Assembly: GCA_022264855.1 (NCBI GenBank)
Contig: JABYQU010000007.1
Location: forward strand, 186,001-250,000
Origin: Lenzites betulinus
Lineage: Eukaryota > Basidiomycota > Agaricomycetes > Polyporales > Polyporaceae
DNA: 64,000 bases
Direction of reading: 5' to 3'
Both the position numbers and the translations under genes were made by a program. The notes under the pieces are model-generated. The model had not been told where the DNA came from and ran no database searches. It saw nothing but the letters and a program-made list of their open reading frames with translations. Shown piece after piece: positions 33,585 to 46,942 of this stretch; position 1 is the stretch's first letter; each line of letters starts with the position of its first letter.

Positions 33585-35908
33585 ATGACTCTAGATGTGC
33601 ATACGCCAGGGCCCAGTGATCACAAACACAAGAAATCGAAGAAGTCGAAGCACGAACATCAAGCTGTACGAGACGATGCTTTAGGTGGATATCTCCTTGC
33701 GGAAGGACTGCCTGCAGATACTGAATCCCTCCTTATAGGTGAAGTGGGGACATCTGACGCCGCGGGGAAGATCAAGAAGAGTAAAAAGAAGAAAGACGCA
33801 AATGCCGCGACGAGTAGTGATGCAAACGGCGCAGCGTCCGGCGCAGAAGTTGTAGATGAGACGATGGCGGTAGACGTAGCAGGTGCGACCAGTCCCTCCC
33901 GGTTGTCTCGTTCACCTGCTCATGTTCATTATCGTGTAGATGTAGATCCCCCGACTGACAAAAAGTCGAAGAAGAAACGGAAACGCGAGACAGGGGAAGG
34001 AGGCGCAGGGGAAGCCGGCCCCTCCGAGTCCAAGAAGGAGAAGAAGAAGCGAAAGCAGGACGTGCAATCCGTTCATGGTGAGACTGAGCAGCAGAAAACT
34101 TTCGAAACTCAGTCCCCCAAGGAGAAGAAGCACAAGAAGGAGATGAAGAGCAAGGACACCGTCTCAGTCGTCGATGAACGTCCCGTGCTCTCTATCAAGT
34201 CGACTGCCGCTCCCTCGACATCCGACGTTCAGTCATTCCTCAAGAAACATGAGGTTACACTGCACATCCCGGATAGTGTCCCTCAATACGTGCCCATCCT
34301 CACATTCGACCAACTCGACGTCCCGGCCGAGCTGCGCGCTGCTTTCGACGGCTTCAAGGAACCCACGCCTATCCAGGCATGCTCGTGGCCACCAGCGCTC
34401 GACGGTAGAGATGTTGTCGGTATTGCCGAGACGGGCAGGTGAGTTGATATCTCGTCGATGCATAGCTGTGGCACTCATCAGCGACTGTAGCGGAAAGACC
34501 CTCGCGTTTGGGTTGCCCGCCCTCGCGCGTATCCTCCAGGCTGTGTCGCAAGACCCCAAAAAGCAGAAAGGCACGACTGTCTCTGTCCTCGTGGTGGCGC
34601 CCACGCGCGAGCTCGCTATCCAAACACACGAGACTCTCGAGGCCCTCGGTGCTCCGTTCGGCATTGCTAGCGTCGCCGTGTTTGGTGGTGTAGACAAGGC
34701 ACCGCAGGTAAGGACACTCAAAAACGCGAACAAGGACGGAAAGACTACAAGGGTCATCGTCGGAACACCAGGCCGTATCCTCGATCTAGTAAACGACGGC
34801 GCATGCGATCTGAGCAAGTACGTGATAACTTGTCACCCCCACAGTCATGACTAACCAATCGTGCAGAGTGTCATATCTCGTGTTGGATGAGGCCGACCGT
34901 ATGCTCGACAGAGGCTTCGAGAACGACATACGAGCTATCATTGGGCATACCATCCAGGGTGCCGGCCGGCAGACCCTCATGTGTATGTGCAACATCTCCA
35001 TAGCCAGAAGTTGGCGTACTCACAGATATTCAGTCAGTGCAACTTGGCCTGACGCAGTTAGGAGGCTGGCGTCGACCTTCCAACGAGACCCCATACGGGT
35101 GACTGTTGGAAGCGACGACTTGACTGCCAACAGCCGAGTAGAACAAGGTAACGCAGTTCGTACATTACACACAGAAACGCGTGGCTCATCCGCCTGGAAT
35201 AGTTGTTGAGGTCTTCGATGAACCTCGGTCAAAAGAGTGAGCACGCAATTGCTTCCTCTCTGAGCGCATGCTCAATGAGCTTGTAGCTCGCGACTTCTTG
35301 ACCGGCTCCGTACCCTTCTGCCCAAGAACAGCAAGGGCAATCCCGAAGATGCGCGTATCCTGATCTTCGCGCTGTACAAGAAGGAAGCGACGCGCGTCGA
35401 GGGCATGCTCAAGAGCAAGGGTTTCTCTGTCATGGGCCTGCATGGCGATATGTCCCAGTCCGCGCGGATGGACGCCCTGCAACGCTTCAAGTCAGGCGTA
35501 GCAACCCTGCTTGTCGCGACGGACGTCGCGGCGCGCGGGCTCGACATTCCGAACGTTGCGGCTGTGATCAACTACACGTTCCCGCTCACCATCGAAGACT
35601 ACATCCACCGAATCGGGCGAACTGGTGAATCTCACGTCTACTATGTTTGGGTCATATGCGCAGAGCTCATACTCTTTCGCCCAGGCCGCGGTGGCAACAC
35701 CGGCAAGTCGATCACGTTCTTCACTGGAGAGAACCACGAGCGCGCACTGGCGGGCGAGCTCGCACGCGTCCTGCGCGAGAGCGGATTCGAGACCGAGGCC
35801 CTTCACAAGTTCCCGATGACGATCAAGAAGAAGGAGCACAGCGCGTATGGCGCATTCTTCCGCGACGACATCCCTGCGCCAAAAGGACCGACCAAAATCA
35901 AGTTCTGA
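33585..35908 (+). CDS. DBP3: DEAD-box ATP-dependent RNA helicase, DBP3-like
   Basis: Seven exons: 33585-34438, 34491-34817, 34867-34982, 35034-35147, 35203-35236, 35287-35624, 35685-35908; 669 codons. A 230-residue Lys-rich N-terminus ([15 protein letters not shown] and similar runs) fits a nucleolar protein. It is followed by all DEAD-box motifs: [10 protein letters not shown] (Q motif), AETGSGKT (I), PTRELA (Ia), VGTPGR (Ib), LDEAD (II), FSATWP (III, SAT), IFALYKKE (IV), [11 protein letters not shown] (V) and HRIGRTGRGG (VI). This order, the length and the Lys-rich tail match DBP3, which unwinds pre-rRNA during 60S ribosome assembly. The 668-aa length is somewhat longer than the yeast enzyme because of the basic N-terminal extension. 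Confidence 0.9.
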
Positions 35909-37084
35909 GCAGATCACGGTACCCATTTCTTGGGCTGCCATGGGCTTGGATCAAGTTGGGGTGATCGTATGTAGTAGTATGAGACATGGATTATGCTATT
36001 TATCGATATCTAGACCACCGTCAATACTCCCCGGTCAACATCCGGCGCAGCCTACATTTAAAGTACTGGTAGGTGACTTTTCCCGGCTATGTATTGTTGG
36101 TAGCCCTTGATTCAGTTGCTTCGCGTTGACCTTGTGTAAGAGATTCAGAAGTGTTGGATACGGTGCATAGAGAGGGTACCTGTCTACGTATGCGTCGACG
36201 TGTGGAGAAACGCGGCGTCCTTTGCAGCGAACGTTCTGTGCAACCGATCATACTCAGGACAAGGGAGCCGAGCGTGCGCTGTCCGAGCGGCGGCCAGCCC
36301 TAGTACGTGCAGTGCGCTCCGGAGGCTCCTCGCTCACGTAGATCGTGTTGTAGAAGTCCGGCGGGCCCGCACGCAGAAAGACGGGCTCAGCGGCGGCGCC
36401 GAGGAGCGCGTCATGCCCAAGTTGCGGGCGGCTGTGCTGTTGAGTCAACTATCGTTCAGCGCTCAGCTCTCGACTGCTACCGTTCCCGCCGGTCAACTGT
36501 ACCACCCCACCAATACTCACAAGGTAGAGCGGCGCACAGGAAAGCACTGCGACGTCGTGCTTCACACCCCTTGATGAATGGTCAGAGCAAACGGCACATT
36601 TGCACCCGTGATTGGAATAGTCTCCTACGTACGCAAATTCAAATGACGGCGGAACCGATGGTATTGCAGCTGTGTCGTCGACGCGTGCGGGACTGAGGAT
36701 GTAAGTAGGTATATAGGCGTGGTATACGTAAATGAGACACAGGACATCGAGAGAAAGATATTCGGAGATAGATATATGGTACTGTGTCGTGGCCAAGTGT
36801 GTGGTGGAGGATGAGGTATTGGCGAGACACGAGAGGAGAGACAAGCAAGAGACCCGAGAACCATGCATATGATATGAGAGCAATTCCGATGGAGGACACA
36901 GTGAGTGGGAGCGGTGAGAGAGTGTGGTGGGTGGATCAGTAGTGGGGAAAGTATGCAAATAAGCGGGAGAACGAACAGAAATGACAACCGTATGCAACGT
37001 ATAATACCATGTAGTACCGCAGTAATGTGCGCCGACCACTATCCTATCCTGTCTTGTTTGTGTCAATCGCGAGAGTCGTTCCGT
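35909..37084. other. Intergenic region between convergent genes
   Basis: Convergent 3' ends of the DBP3-like (+) and coiled-coil (-) genes. A minus-strand segment at about 36260-36440 (reading PQLGHDALLGAAAEPVF and YVSEEPPERT) and another near 36600 (VGDYSNHGCKC) look weakly coding. They could be remnants or exons of a small unannotated gene, but I could not build a full model. Confidence 0.35.
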
Positions 37085-40000
37085 CTATTGCCACCAGCCG
37101 TCATCGCCCAGCGTAGGCGCGGCCGAGACGTTGCTGGGAGTCGGAGATGGAACGCGGAAGTATGGGTTCGCCCGCATCCCCTTCGACATTGTGGGTAGCG
37201 CGCCGGATTGCCGCCAGGGCGCATGGATCGAGTCACGTACGGATGGCTGTGGAGGCGTCGCGACACGCACGTCGTTCGTCGTGCCATTGTACTGCGCTTT
37301 TGGCGTACCCGCGCGACTCTGATTATACACTGTACTCGCGCGCGAGTCTGGCCGGGGCGGCGGATTGTGCATTTTGCCGTTGCCGTTCTGGTAGCGAGCC
37401 ACCGGTTGGAGGACGGTCGCGGACTTCTTGGGCTTCTCAACCTCTGCCTGCAAACGTGCGACCTGGCCTTCCAGAGAAGCAATCTGGTCGCGTAGCTTGT
37501 TTTGCCGATCCTGCATGAGCAGCGGTAAGAAACATGTTGCTGGGGCGAAGCACTGCGACAGGCGCTTACCTTGTCCAGCCGCTCCTCGGCGTCTCTTTCT
37601 TCGAGTTGCAGCTTGACTAGGGAGTAATCGGCGTCCAGCTGCGAGTGGGCTTGTTCGACCTCGTCCAGCTTGGTCTGTGCGACCTCTAGCTGGCCTTCGG
37701 CCTCCTTCGCTCGCCGCTCCCACTCTTCTGCGCGCTGACGAGCTTGGACAAGGCTTTGTCTTGATGTCTGCGCAAGCTTGTCCTGGTTGGCGACCTTGGT
37801 CTCGTAGTCTTTTACACGGCGTTGTAGCGCGGTGTTCTCGCCTTCGAGCACCTTGCTGCGGTCGCGGATGCGTCGGAGTTCTTGTAGCTCTTCGCGGTCC
37901 GCCTGGCTGGTCATGTTGGCGAGAGACTGGATCTGCTCTGTCACTTGGCGCAGCTCGTCCCAGCGGCTCTGCTGCGAGAACAATTCTTCGTTCTGCCTCC
38001 TCTGGACCGCGAGCTCCTCTGCAAGATCCTCCCTCTCCCGAGTAGTGAATGTGTACTTGAGTTCGAGGGCATCCGCCTGTAACCAAAAGTTGGAACCAAG
38101 ATGCGCCGTGATAGCCAATGAGCACGACTTACCTTGGCCTTGAGCTGCTGCTTCTCCAGTACGGCTTCGTGCTTGGCCTTCTCCAGCTCCGAAATGCGCT
38201 CTTGCTGAGTCTGGGCTGTCACGTCTGCAGCCTTCAGCCTCTCCAGGGCTCTTGAAAGCGCCTCTTCGAGCTCGTTGTTCTTCGCCTCCATCGCCGCTGC
38301 CTCTGCTGCCTTGTTCGACACGGAATCCTGGAGCATCTCTACGCGGGTCTTCAGGAGGTCGCGCTCTCCCTCGGCGGCCTTGGCGCGCTCGCCGAGCATA
38401 TCCTTCTCGACGCGGACCTGGCCATGCGCGCCGCGGGCCTTCGCCAACTGCACCTGCAACTCCGAGTTGGTGGCCATCAACCGGCGGAACTCCTCCGAGT
38501 CCTTCTGGGAGGTGTCGCGCGCGGCGAAGTCGGCATGGGCGTTCTGGAGGACCTTCGTCGCCTCGACCATGGCCTCCGGGAGGGCATTGATGTGCTTGAT
38601 GATGTCGTTGCAGAACTCGGAGAACTCTTGGTTTTGCGAGACGAGCTTCTTGTAGTCGTTCGCGACGCTGGACACGGCGGATTCAACGTTACGAAGGTTG
38701 GTGCTCGATTCCGTGTCCTTGTCCGCGCGGTCGACGTGAGCCTTGAACTCGGATTGAGCACTACCGAGGGCCTCCGTTGCCGCCACCATCCGGGTGGGCA
38801 GATCGGAGAGCACCCCTAGGATATCTTCCCGTAGCGCAGAGACGTCAAGCTGCTGAGAGACCACGGGGGCAGCCTGCTTCGTCGCGAGCTCCTCGATCTT
38901 GCGTTGTACCTCAGCAAGAGGAGCGAGGAGGCCGCGGACGTTCTCGACGACACGTTCTGACATAACGTCGACGTTGAGAGCGCGATCGCGAACGGCCAGA
39001 CGAGAATCCAGGCGCTCGACAACCAGGTCCGACACCTGTTCCTTGATCTCGTGGGCATCGAGGGGTCCCACGAGGGACTTGAGTTCAGCAGTAAGACGGC
39101 CCACGACAGCATCCAGGTTAATGTTGGGTTGCAACGATGGCAGGATCGGGACAAGACGGTCTACAATCAGCCCAGCGGTTTCGCGCTTGTCGGACGCAAG
39201 GTCGATGAGCTGCGAGATGTGCGGCTTCACAGCCTGTGCGAGGCGCGTCGTGAGAACGTCGTAATCGACTGGCTCCGCGCGCAGCGCAGCGATGTGAGGC
39301 AAAAGCTTCTGCAGCAGGTCTTGCGCCATAAGGTCGCGGTTCGCCGACGGCGCGCGGGTGGTCTCCATCGACTGTATGCGCGCACCAAGCTGTGCCATCG
39401 CCGTAGCCAGCGCGTTGACCGTGCGATCGCTGAGCTCCTCCACAAGCTGCCGAGTTTCCATGTCGCGCTCCCGCGGTGCCTGGAGCATGCTTGCAATCTC
39501 CCGCTTCAAGCTCATGCGCGTCTCCTCTTGGCTCTGCTCGATGACGGTCTTGAGCATTTCGAAGTCGAGCTCGCCCCGCGCATCCATTTGATTGTCGTCC
39601 ATACCCCGCGCGGTGGAGTCCGTGAGCTGCGACCGGAACAGTGAGATGACCTCCGAGATTCTGGCCTCTGTTGAGGGGTTGAGCGCTTGGCCAGTAGTAG
39701 CATGTTGGAGGTGTTCCAGAGCGTGCTTGATACCCTCAAACTTCTCTTCGAGAAGTCGTTCCAAGCGCAGCTCGTACTGGTGCATCTCTACGCGACGCGC
39801 GAGATTGACGGGCGGGATCGACATATCCGACAATGACTCTTCGTCGTCATCCTGGTGGCGCGGCGGCATAGACGAGCGGCGGGGCCGACGGACGCTGAAG
39901 ACATCGTCGTGCTCGGGTGAGCCATCGCGGAAGCCGGGGTCGGTGAACAACCTTCCACCACGACCGATACGTTGAGAAATCGGCGGGACATTAAGGTCAT

Positions 40001-43000
40001 CGAGAGACTGCCTAGGGCTGTGCTCGTAGATGTCGCGCGAGCTGAGCCGTGATCGCACTGTCCTCCGCGTGCGTTCTTCGGTGTCGTTGTTTACGAGCGC
40101 CTTGAACAAACCTGCGGGGACGGTGTTCGTCGAGACCGGGTGCTTGAAATCAAGCGGGATGGGCGCACGCTTCGGCTTCGACGTCGGGGGGAACGGCAGC
40201 TCCTCCGCACCAATCTGTGGCACTGGCATCGCCATCAAAGGCTTGTTCTCGTCGTTCTCTTCCTCATCGTCGCTGCCTTCGAGCGAGCGTGCAGCACCCC
40301 CCAACCTTGGCCCGTTGAACGACAGCGTGCTCGAGAAGCCCGAGAAAGTGAACGGCTTCGCAGCGGCGTTGAGTCCGATGTCCTTGAGAGTCGGGGGGCT
40401 AGCGGGTGCAGAATGCCGGACATTGCGCACCTCCTCCCCATTCGGCGGGAACTTGAAGGACGACATGGTGTTGTGTCCATCCTCGTCTTCTTGTTCGTCA
40501 TCGCTCGTGATAGAGCCACTGATGCTGCGCCGTTGTCTCTTCTCACGTCCCTGAGACGCGCGTAGTGGTTCGGGCATGACCATGGGAGGTGTAGGTAGAG
40601 GCCTGGGCACTACCACCGGTTGCGGGAACGCCATCTGGGGAGCGGCGGGCGGCGGGCGGAACGTGAATCCTCCAGGCTTGAACTCTTGCGCGGCAGCATT
40701 GAGCGGTTTGCCAAGTGACGGTGCGCGAGTGTGTATCGGAGGAGTTGATGACGCCGGGCTCGAGAAGGCGCCTGCAGCCCAAGAACCTGACTGGCGACTC
40801 GATCCAAACACGAATGGCTTCGCAAAGGGGTTAAGCGAGTCGTTGCGAGGAGTCGCTGACTGCGGCGGTAGAGATGGACGGGGCTGCAGACCCCCGGGCG
40901 TAAGGTACTGCTCCGAGGGGTGTCGTGAGTGTGCAAGGGCCGGGTCGTGTCCAGTCTGTGCAGAGTACTGCGAGCCATTGCGCGAATGCGGGAGCGGCGG
41001 AAGAGGACGGCCGGTACTTTGTTCGGACTGTGGCCGAGGGAAGTAGGGATCGACGAATGAAACATGCTCTTCGTCGCTCGGGTTCGAGACGATGTCGTCG
41101 TCCCTTGCGGCATTCATAGGTGCTGATGCCTGCAAGCCGAGCGATGGTGGGCGGGGGAAATTGGGCAGTCGCCGAGGAATCTCGAGTTCCTGCTTCACCT
41201 GCTTGACTCGGCGCATCATCCGACGGTGGACGCGATCCTGTCGAGCACGCTCTTCGTCCGAAGGATTTGACCACTCGCCAATGCTCTGCACGCACGTCAA
41301 CATCCCGCATACGTGCATACAATCGCAACACACTGACCTCGTCATCCGACGTCTCTGCGCCCGTCCGCAAGTCTTCTGAGCCTGTCCATTCGCCCACGGC
41401 CTCCTGATCCGCGTCTACATCGGTATCCAAGTCCTCCACCTCCGGCTCCCCAGCTGGGCTTCGCACAGGTACGACCTCCAGCTCCGGCATCAGGCCGGCT
41501 TCGTCCGCCAAACCACCAACCGAACGCAGTGACAAAGCCACAGACAACTTCGACACGTGCCGCGAATGAATCCGGCTCTGCGCGACGGTACTCAGGCCGT
41601 CCAGCTCCGCTTCCTGTTCGGCCTCTTCGTCGGTCTCTTCCATCGACAAGTCCGTGTCAACATGGTCGACATGGTCATGATCGACGACGACATCTGGAGG
41701 CTCTTCGTGCGGCCGGGGAACCTCTTCTGGCTCCTCCTCTTCCGGAATTTCCACTCCGAACCCGCGCATAAAGTCGGGGCGGCTTTCGGGTCGCGACAGT
41801 GAGACAGGCGGAGCCAGCGACGCGACGTTGGTCGGGACACGACCCTGGGGAGCATGGATCTTCTCCGAAGGCGCATTATTGGGCGGCGCAGGAGAGAGGC
41901 GAAGAAATACCTGATCAGAGCCAATTGCGGTACTGGGCCCGAAGGTGCCGAATCCTTCAGGCGGGACAAACACCGACTGCTGGTGAGAGGGAGGCTGTGC
42001 CAATGAAAAGCTATGACCGTGTCGATTCTGGAGACGGGGCGGAAGACCGCCCGGGGACGGCGTGAGGGTGGGCGGCTGGGGAGATGTCGATAGTGAATTT
42101 GCTGCAGACGCGTTCTGCGACTGCTGGAGCTTGTTCAGCTTAAAGAACAGAAGCGCTGGATCGGCCGGCGATGAGATCTACGCTTGCGTGTTAGGGTGTG
42201 CGTAGTCGCAGCGCAACGCGTCCAGCTCACCGAGGCAGCACGCGCATGGGGGGCATGTATATTAGGCACCGAGCTGCCGCTTCCGCGCTCCACCCCAAGT
42301 CTCTGCAGCTTCTCCTCTATGATCTTTTGCTTGATCGTCTCCCAAGCAGCCTGGAGAAGGTCAGCTTGCGACCGAGAGGAACCTAGCACTGCTTACCTTG
42401 CCCGGAAGGAAAACATCAACAGTAGGTGGCAGGTGATACCTCCAGGAATCAGGCGGGTACAGCTCCACGGTGCTCAAGTCCGGATGCCTGATCTCGGCCG
42501 CCTCTGGTACCTCCGACAGCGGAAGGGGCGTCCTCGCGAAAGATGCACGCGTCGACGACTCACCGCCCTCCGTGGGAATGGTCTCGTGAGGGAAGTTCAC
42601 AATGACTTTCTTCTGCTTCTGCGGCGGAGGTGCCACGGGTGACGCGGCCACCGGTGGCGGCATTGGGCTCACTTTACGCTGAGGTCCTCCCAGGACCGCC
42701 TTCGGGGGCCCGCCGACGCTCATGCTGGCGGACCGCTTGCTTCGGGGCACAAACGGTGGTGCGAACGGCGCGAGACCCGGGAGCATCTGCGGCGGAAAGC
42801 CATTCTGACCGAGAGGCGTCATGGGCATCCCCGGCATCCCGGGTGGGGGGATGATTCCGGCAGCAGCGAGTTGCATGACGCTTGGATGGCTCCGGTGCAG
42901 CGACGGCCGCCCAGGCGCGCCAGGTGGTGGTGGGAAGAATCCGGCCTGCATGGGGGTTTGGAGGGGGTTCCCCTGCCCACCAAGGGCGAATGGCGGATGC

Positions 43001-43134
43001 ATGCTTTGCTGTATCGATGTGGGCAGCGCCGGGGAGAATAAGGGGGCATTTTCCGCAAAGGACATGGGCTGCTGGGAGTTGAGGTTGGGCGGGATGAACA
43101 GTCGAGATGGCTGCTGGCGATGTTGCGACACCAT
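37085..43134 (-). CDS. Large coiled-coil protein of unknown function (1927 aa)
   Basis: Six exons, all phased: 43134-42397, 42350-42231, 42177-41338, 41285-38133, 38076-37570, 37510-37085; 1928 codons with stop TAG. The N-terminal 250 aa are Pro/Met/Gln-rich and disordered. Next is a short helix (WETIKQKIIEEKLQRLGV), then a long acidic, Ser/Pro-rich region with SNPSDEE-type repeats. From about residue 880 on it is nearly continuous coiled coil (heptad-rich Leu/Glu/Gln, for example LEEALSRALERLKAA and LQRRVKDYETKV). The tail is basic and ends GDDGWWQ. No catalytic domain is seen. Such an architecture suits a scaffold or microtubule/spindle-pole type protein, but that is a guess from composition. 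Similar-looking proteins in other mushrooms are annotated only as hypothetical. Confidence 0.85.
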
Positions 43135-43977
43135 GATGGACGGGCGGGCCTCAGAGCAGATATGACAACGTGAAAGGGGGTCAGCGACCGCCGGCGCTGA
43201 CGACGAAGAGGGCGATACGGGGGACAGCGACAAGGGAGGGGTATATGACGGGCAAGACGGAACTCGTCGGCGTCGAGCTCGGGAAGGTCTCTTTCGCAGA
43301 GCCACGTGGCTCGCTTGTTCTCGTCTTTGATCACAACCTTCGGCACATCCCACCTCCAGGCTGGCGCTCGAACTTTGGACGATAAACGAGGAAAATATGA
43401 GGAGACGGGAGAGGCGAAGGGGGGGGGATGTAGATAGAGAGCTTGAAAAGAGCCTTCAAACCGCAAAATAGCGTGTTAATTCACTATCCAGCTCGATGAA
43501 ATCCCTCGAGCGTACACAAGTACTATATGCGTTCGCTGTGGCGTCCAGTCATACGCAATGTAGTTCTACGGCAACAGCAGCGCAACTTTATCAAGGCATC
43601 CGACGCGAGTTATTCTGTGTCATTAATCACAGTCAAGTAAAGTTTAGGTAGACCTCGTCCGAACTGCTCGCGAGCTCGCTGCCCATGTGCTCGGACTAGA
43701 TGAGCAGCACGGGCAGCGACGGCAGACCTAAGGCTTCGGGCGCTGAGCGCTGAGCAGTGGGAGAAAACCCGTAGACCTGTATAGTGGTGCGAGGGTTGTG
43801 TGGGATGGATGTTATACGGGGGATGTATCTGTGGCTGAATCTGTATCGGTAGGTATGCGTACATTACGGGCGGTTTACACGGGCGCGGGACCTAGACGCT
43901 GCTGAGAGGAGAGCACGGCACACGGGTTGAAGGGGACATCGGACATGGTGCAAAGCGAGGCAATGTGCGGCGGAAAA
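43135..43977. other. Intergenic region
   Basis: Between the start of the coiled-coil gene (-) and the end of the oxysterol-binding protein gene (-). It includes a pyrimidine/purine-rich promoter-like stretch near 43420. No gene is supported. Confidence 0.45.
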
Positions 43978-45884
43978 TTAGTGCGTGTAGGATGGCGGGA
44001 GCGTCGGCCAGATGAACTTCTCTACTACTTCTATCGCTTCTTGCGGGTTTGCGGGCAGTCTGAACGTAGCACGAGCATCAGGTTGCGTCTGCAATGGGTA
44101 GAAGGGAAAACGTACTGGATCAAAGGCTCCCAGCGACCGGCGCGCTCCTGGAAGAAGCGCGGCACGTGCACCTCGCCGCGCTCGTCCATGCGCCGGCGCA
44201 CCTCGCGTTGCGTCTCTTCAACTGCCGTCTTTGCTTCTGTTGCTGCATCCATGTCCTTCGCCACAATCGCGCGTGTCAATCGCGACCACAGCCTGAGCAC
44301 ATCCCAGTTCACATGTGAGTTCGCAATATGGAAAGGGAGGAACTCACCGACGAGACTCGTTCGGCTCCTGTTCTTCCTCTGGTGCAACCCACTTCGGCGC
44401 TATGTTCTGCCCGTCCTTCGTCGCGTCGAACAGCACCCGTCGCTCACCCTATGACACGTTAGCACCGAATCTAGGAAGCCTATCGTGAATACAAACGCAC
44501 CTTTGAGCTCTTGTACTCCATCACTGCACTCCACTTGCCCGATATCTCACCCGTCTCGGTGTTCTTGCGACGTATCCGGCCCTGAATGGCGTTGTACGTG
44601 CCCGAGAAATATCCCTATGCATACGAGCGCACTCAGTATAAGTCCAATTTGTGACGCGAGGATGTTCCACCTTAGTTTTGAACTGAAGGTCGGCAAAGTG
44701 GCCAGTCTGCTCGTTCTTTGCCGTACATGAGTCCCCGAGCTCGAGGAACATCTTGCCCCATAGGATGCCGCGCGCGTACATGTTCGGCATGGAAATCACG
44801 TACTCTGTTTGATGCGCAGCGGCGTCAGCGTCCAGTGTTGAGCGTCCTCCTTCCTGCCTTCCGCCCGCAAGTGGCACCATGAGGAGAAAGGGGAAGGGAG
44901 AAGGGAACGCACCCTTGTCGTCGGGGCGCCCGAGCAAATACACGCGGTTCTCGCCCTCCATCGTCGTCGTTACGCTGTTCCCGAGGAACTTGGACTTTGG
45001 CCGGAGCTCCCCGATCACCGCAACGTTATTCGCGGGACTGACGTAGTAGAACGCAGACACCGGCGGATGATGCGAGACTACAGTCTAGCAGTCAGCACGT
45101 GTGCGCAGGAACGCAGGGCGGACGCACCTTGCTCGGCAATGTAGAACCCCCGCGAGCCATCGGGGTAGTCGTATCTGCAGCGGAAGAACTCGCCGAGGAC
45201 AGGGTTGTATCTGTGCAGCGACAACGAGTCCTTCAGCGACACTGACGCGCGCACGTGGCCAGAGACGCGCAGGGGGAGCGGTGGAGGCGAGGTCAGATTA
45301 GGAGGGTACGCACGGCTTCTTCACGCCCTTGGGCTTGATGTGCCAGCCGGCGAGGTAGTATTGCAGCACGCGGATGAAGCGTTCCTCGGGGTCGTCGCAG
45401 TTCTCCGCGCTATGTCGATTGAGTGAGTACTGCAAGCAAGTGGAGGTAGAAGGAGCGGTATACCCGAAGAGGAGATCAGGATGGGACATGAAGTCGGTGA
45501 TGCGCTCGAGCATGCTTCTGGGCTCCAGCACAAACGTCGGGAAGGTTACTTTGTGCAGATCCATCCCGACTCTGATCGAAAGGAGTGGGGACGGGTCAGA
45601 TGGGTCAGAACACGCGGGAGGCGCACTGAGCGGAGAAGTGGGGCGCAACGACGTACCGAAGCTGGGAGATAAGAGACGCAATGATAGAGCCCTCATTCTC
45701 GTCCCTGCAGTCGTCGATGTCGTCTTCTGGGTCAGCGGGGGAGAAATAGCGCATGAGGGACAGAGGGGGAGACGGACAAGATCGATGTATCGTCAGGCTC
45801 GGTGTCCTCCGGAGCTTTGTCGTCCTCGGAGGTTCCGCGTGGCTTGTACACCTTCTGTGCAGCCTGGTTGAATAGTCCCATCAT
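43978..45884 (-). CDS. Oxysterol-binding protein (ORP/Osh family), apparent frameshift near the C-terminus
   Basis: Starts MMGLFNQAAQKVY at 45884. About eight exons spell the short (lipid-binding-domain only) OSBP form: MDLHKVTFPTFVLEPRSMLE, YNPVLGEFFRCRY, the hallmark EQVSHHPPVSAFYY (split by an intron near 45080), FLGNSVTTTMEG, MYARGILWGK, GYFSGTYNAIQGRIRRK, KWSAVMEYKSSK. Family members bind a sterol or PI4P in a beta-barrel and shuttle lipids between membranes; HHPP is the PI4P contact. The reading frame breaks near 44125: a stop arrives at 44031 in the frame entered. The neighbouring frame continues with VRFPFYPLQTQPDARATF, the expected OSBP ending, to a TAA at 43978-43980. One missing base in the GAGCC-TTTGATCC context would explain this. 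Real mutation or assembly error cannot be told apart here. Confidence 0.87.
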
Positions 45885-46942
45885 GGCTGGATATCGGATC
45901 GCGGCGAGGCAGGAAGCTGCGAGATGCGGGGAGGTGGCGGCGTGTATCAGGCAGGAGGCTGCTTAAGTATGCGATCCTGCTGCGTAATGCAATGCGGGTA
46001 TCCGTGACCAGACGTGCGGCGCTTCTATGAGCAGCAGAAAGAGCAAGCGATTGTGCAGCTATGGTCGCGAGAGTTCAGGCCTGCAGGCGGGGGGAGGAGG
46101 AAAGAAAGAGGGCACTGGGCCGGCAGCAATGCACCCTAATGCACCGCGCGCCACAGCCACCGCGCGCTGCCGGCTGCAAAGACGCATCCGCACACCCCTC
46201 GGCCCGACAGTAAGTATTGAAATCTGAGAGCCTCCCCGACACGGAACACTGGATGTATGCGCAGCGACGCCTTGAGCCTGTTTTATTTCTTCCATTCGTT
46301 GTCAGCAAGTGCACGCATCCTTGAACACAACCTCACGACCAACTGCACGCAGGACGCCGAATGACGTAACGATTGACTGTCAAGCCGTTCGCCGCTTGTC
46401 CGCGTCTGCGGTGAGTCCGCACCCGCGGTCAGCCTGTATGATCAACGTATACGTACGGCACGGCACTTACTACTTCAAATAAAAATTATCAGCTCGGCTC
46501 GTGTTAATACACGTCGACAGCCCTCAAGACCTCGCGTTTGTCCCAATGGAACTGCACAGGTAAAGTTCTGGAATCTGTCAAATGCTGAAGTACCATGTAG
46601 TGACATAGCGAGCGCAACTCTGCCTCACCATCGCATTCTCGATCAGCGCTCAGCCCTTACAAGTGCATCGCACATACTCACTACCACGATGTATACGGAG
46701 TAGTGGTGAGTTTCGCAAATTTCCGTCAGTACTGATCGTGGATATAGCTCAATACGCGCTATGATACCTGCTCATAGTCACCCGCTCAAACATTCGAATA
46801 CAGATAGAAATCCCTCAAGAGACCCGGACACGAAAAACGCATCGAGGGTTTGAAAACCTTTGCCATTTGACTAACTCATCATTCAAATTGAGCTGAATCC
46901 AACCTTGACGGATATGTTAGATTGCACACCCGACGGGGCCGT
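45885..46942. other. Intergenic region
   Basis: Promoter side of the oxysterol-binding protein gene and the 3' side of the HNH gene. Only short, compositionally odd open frames (around 46060-46290). No feature supported. Confidence 0.45.
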
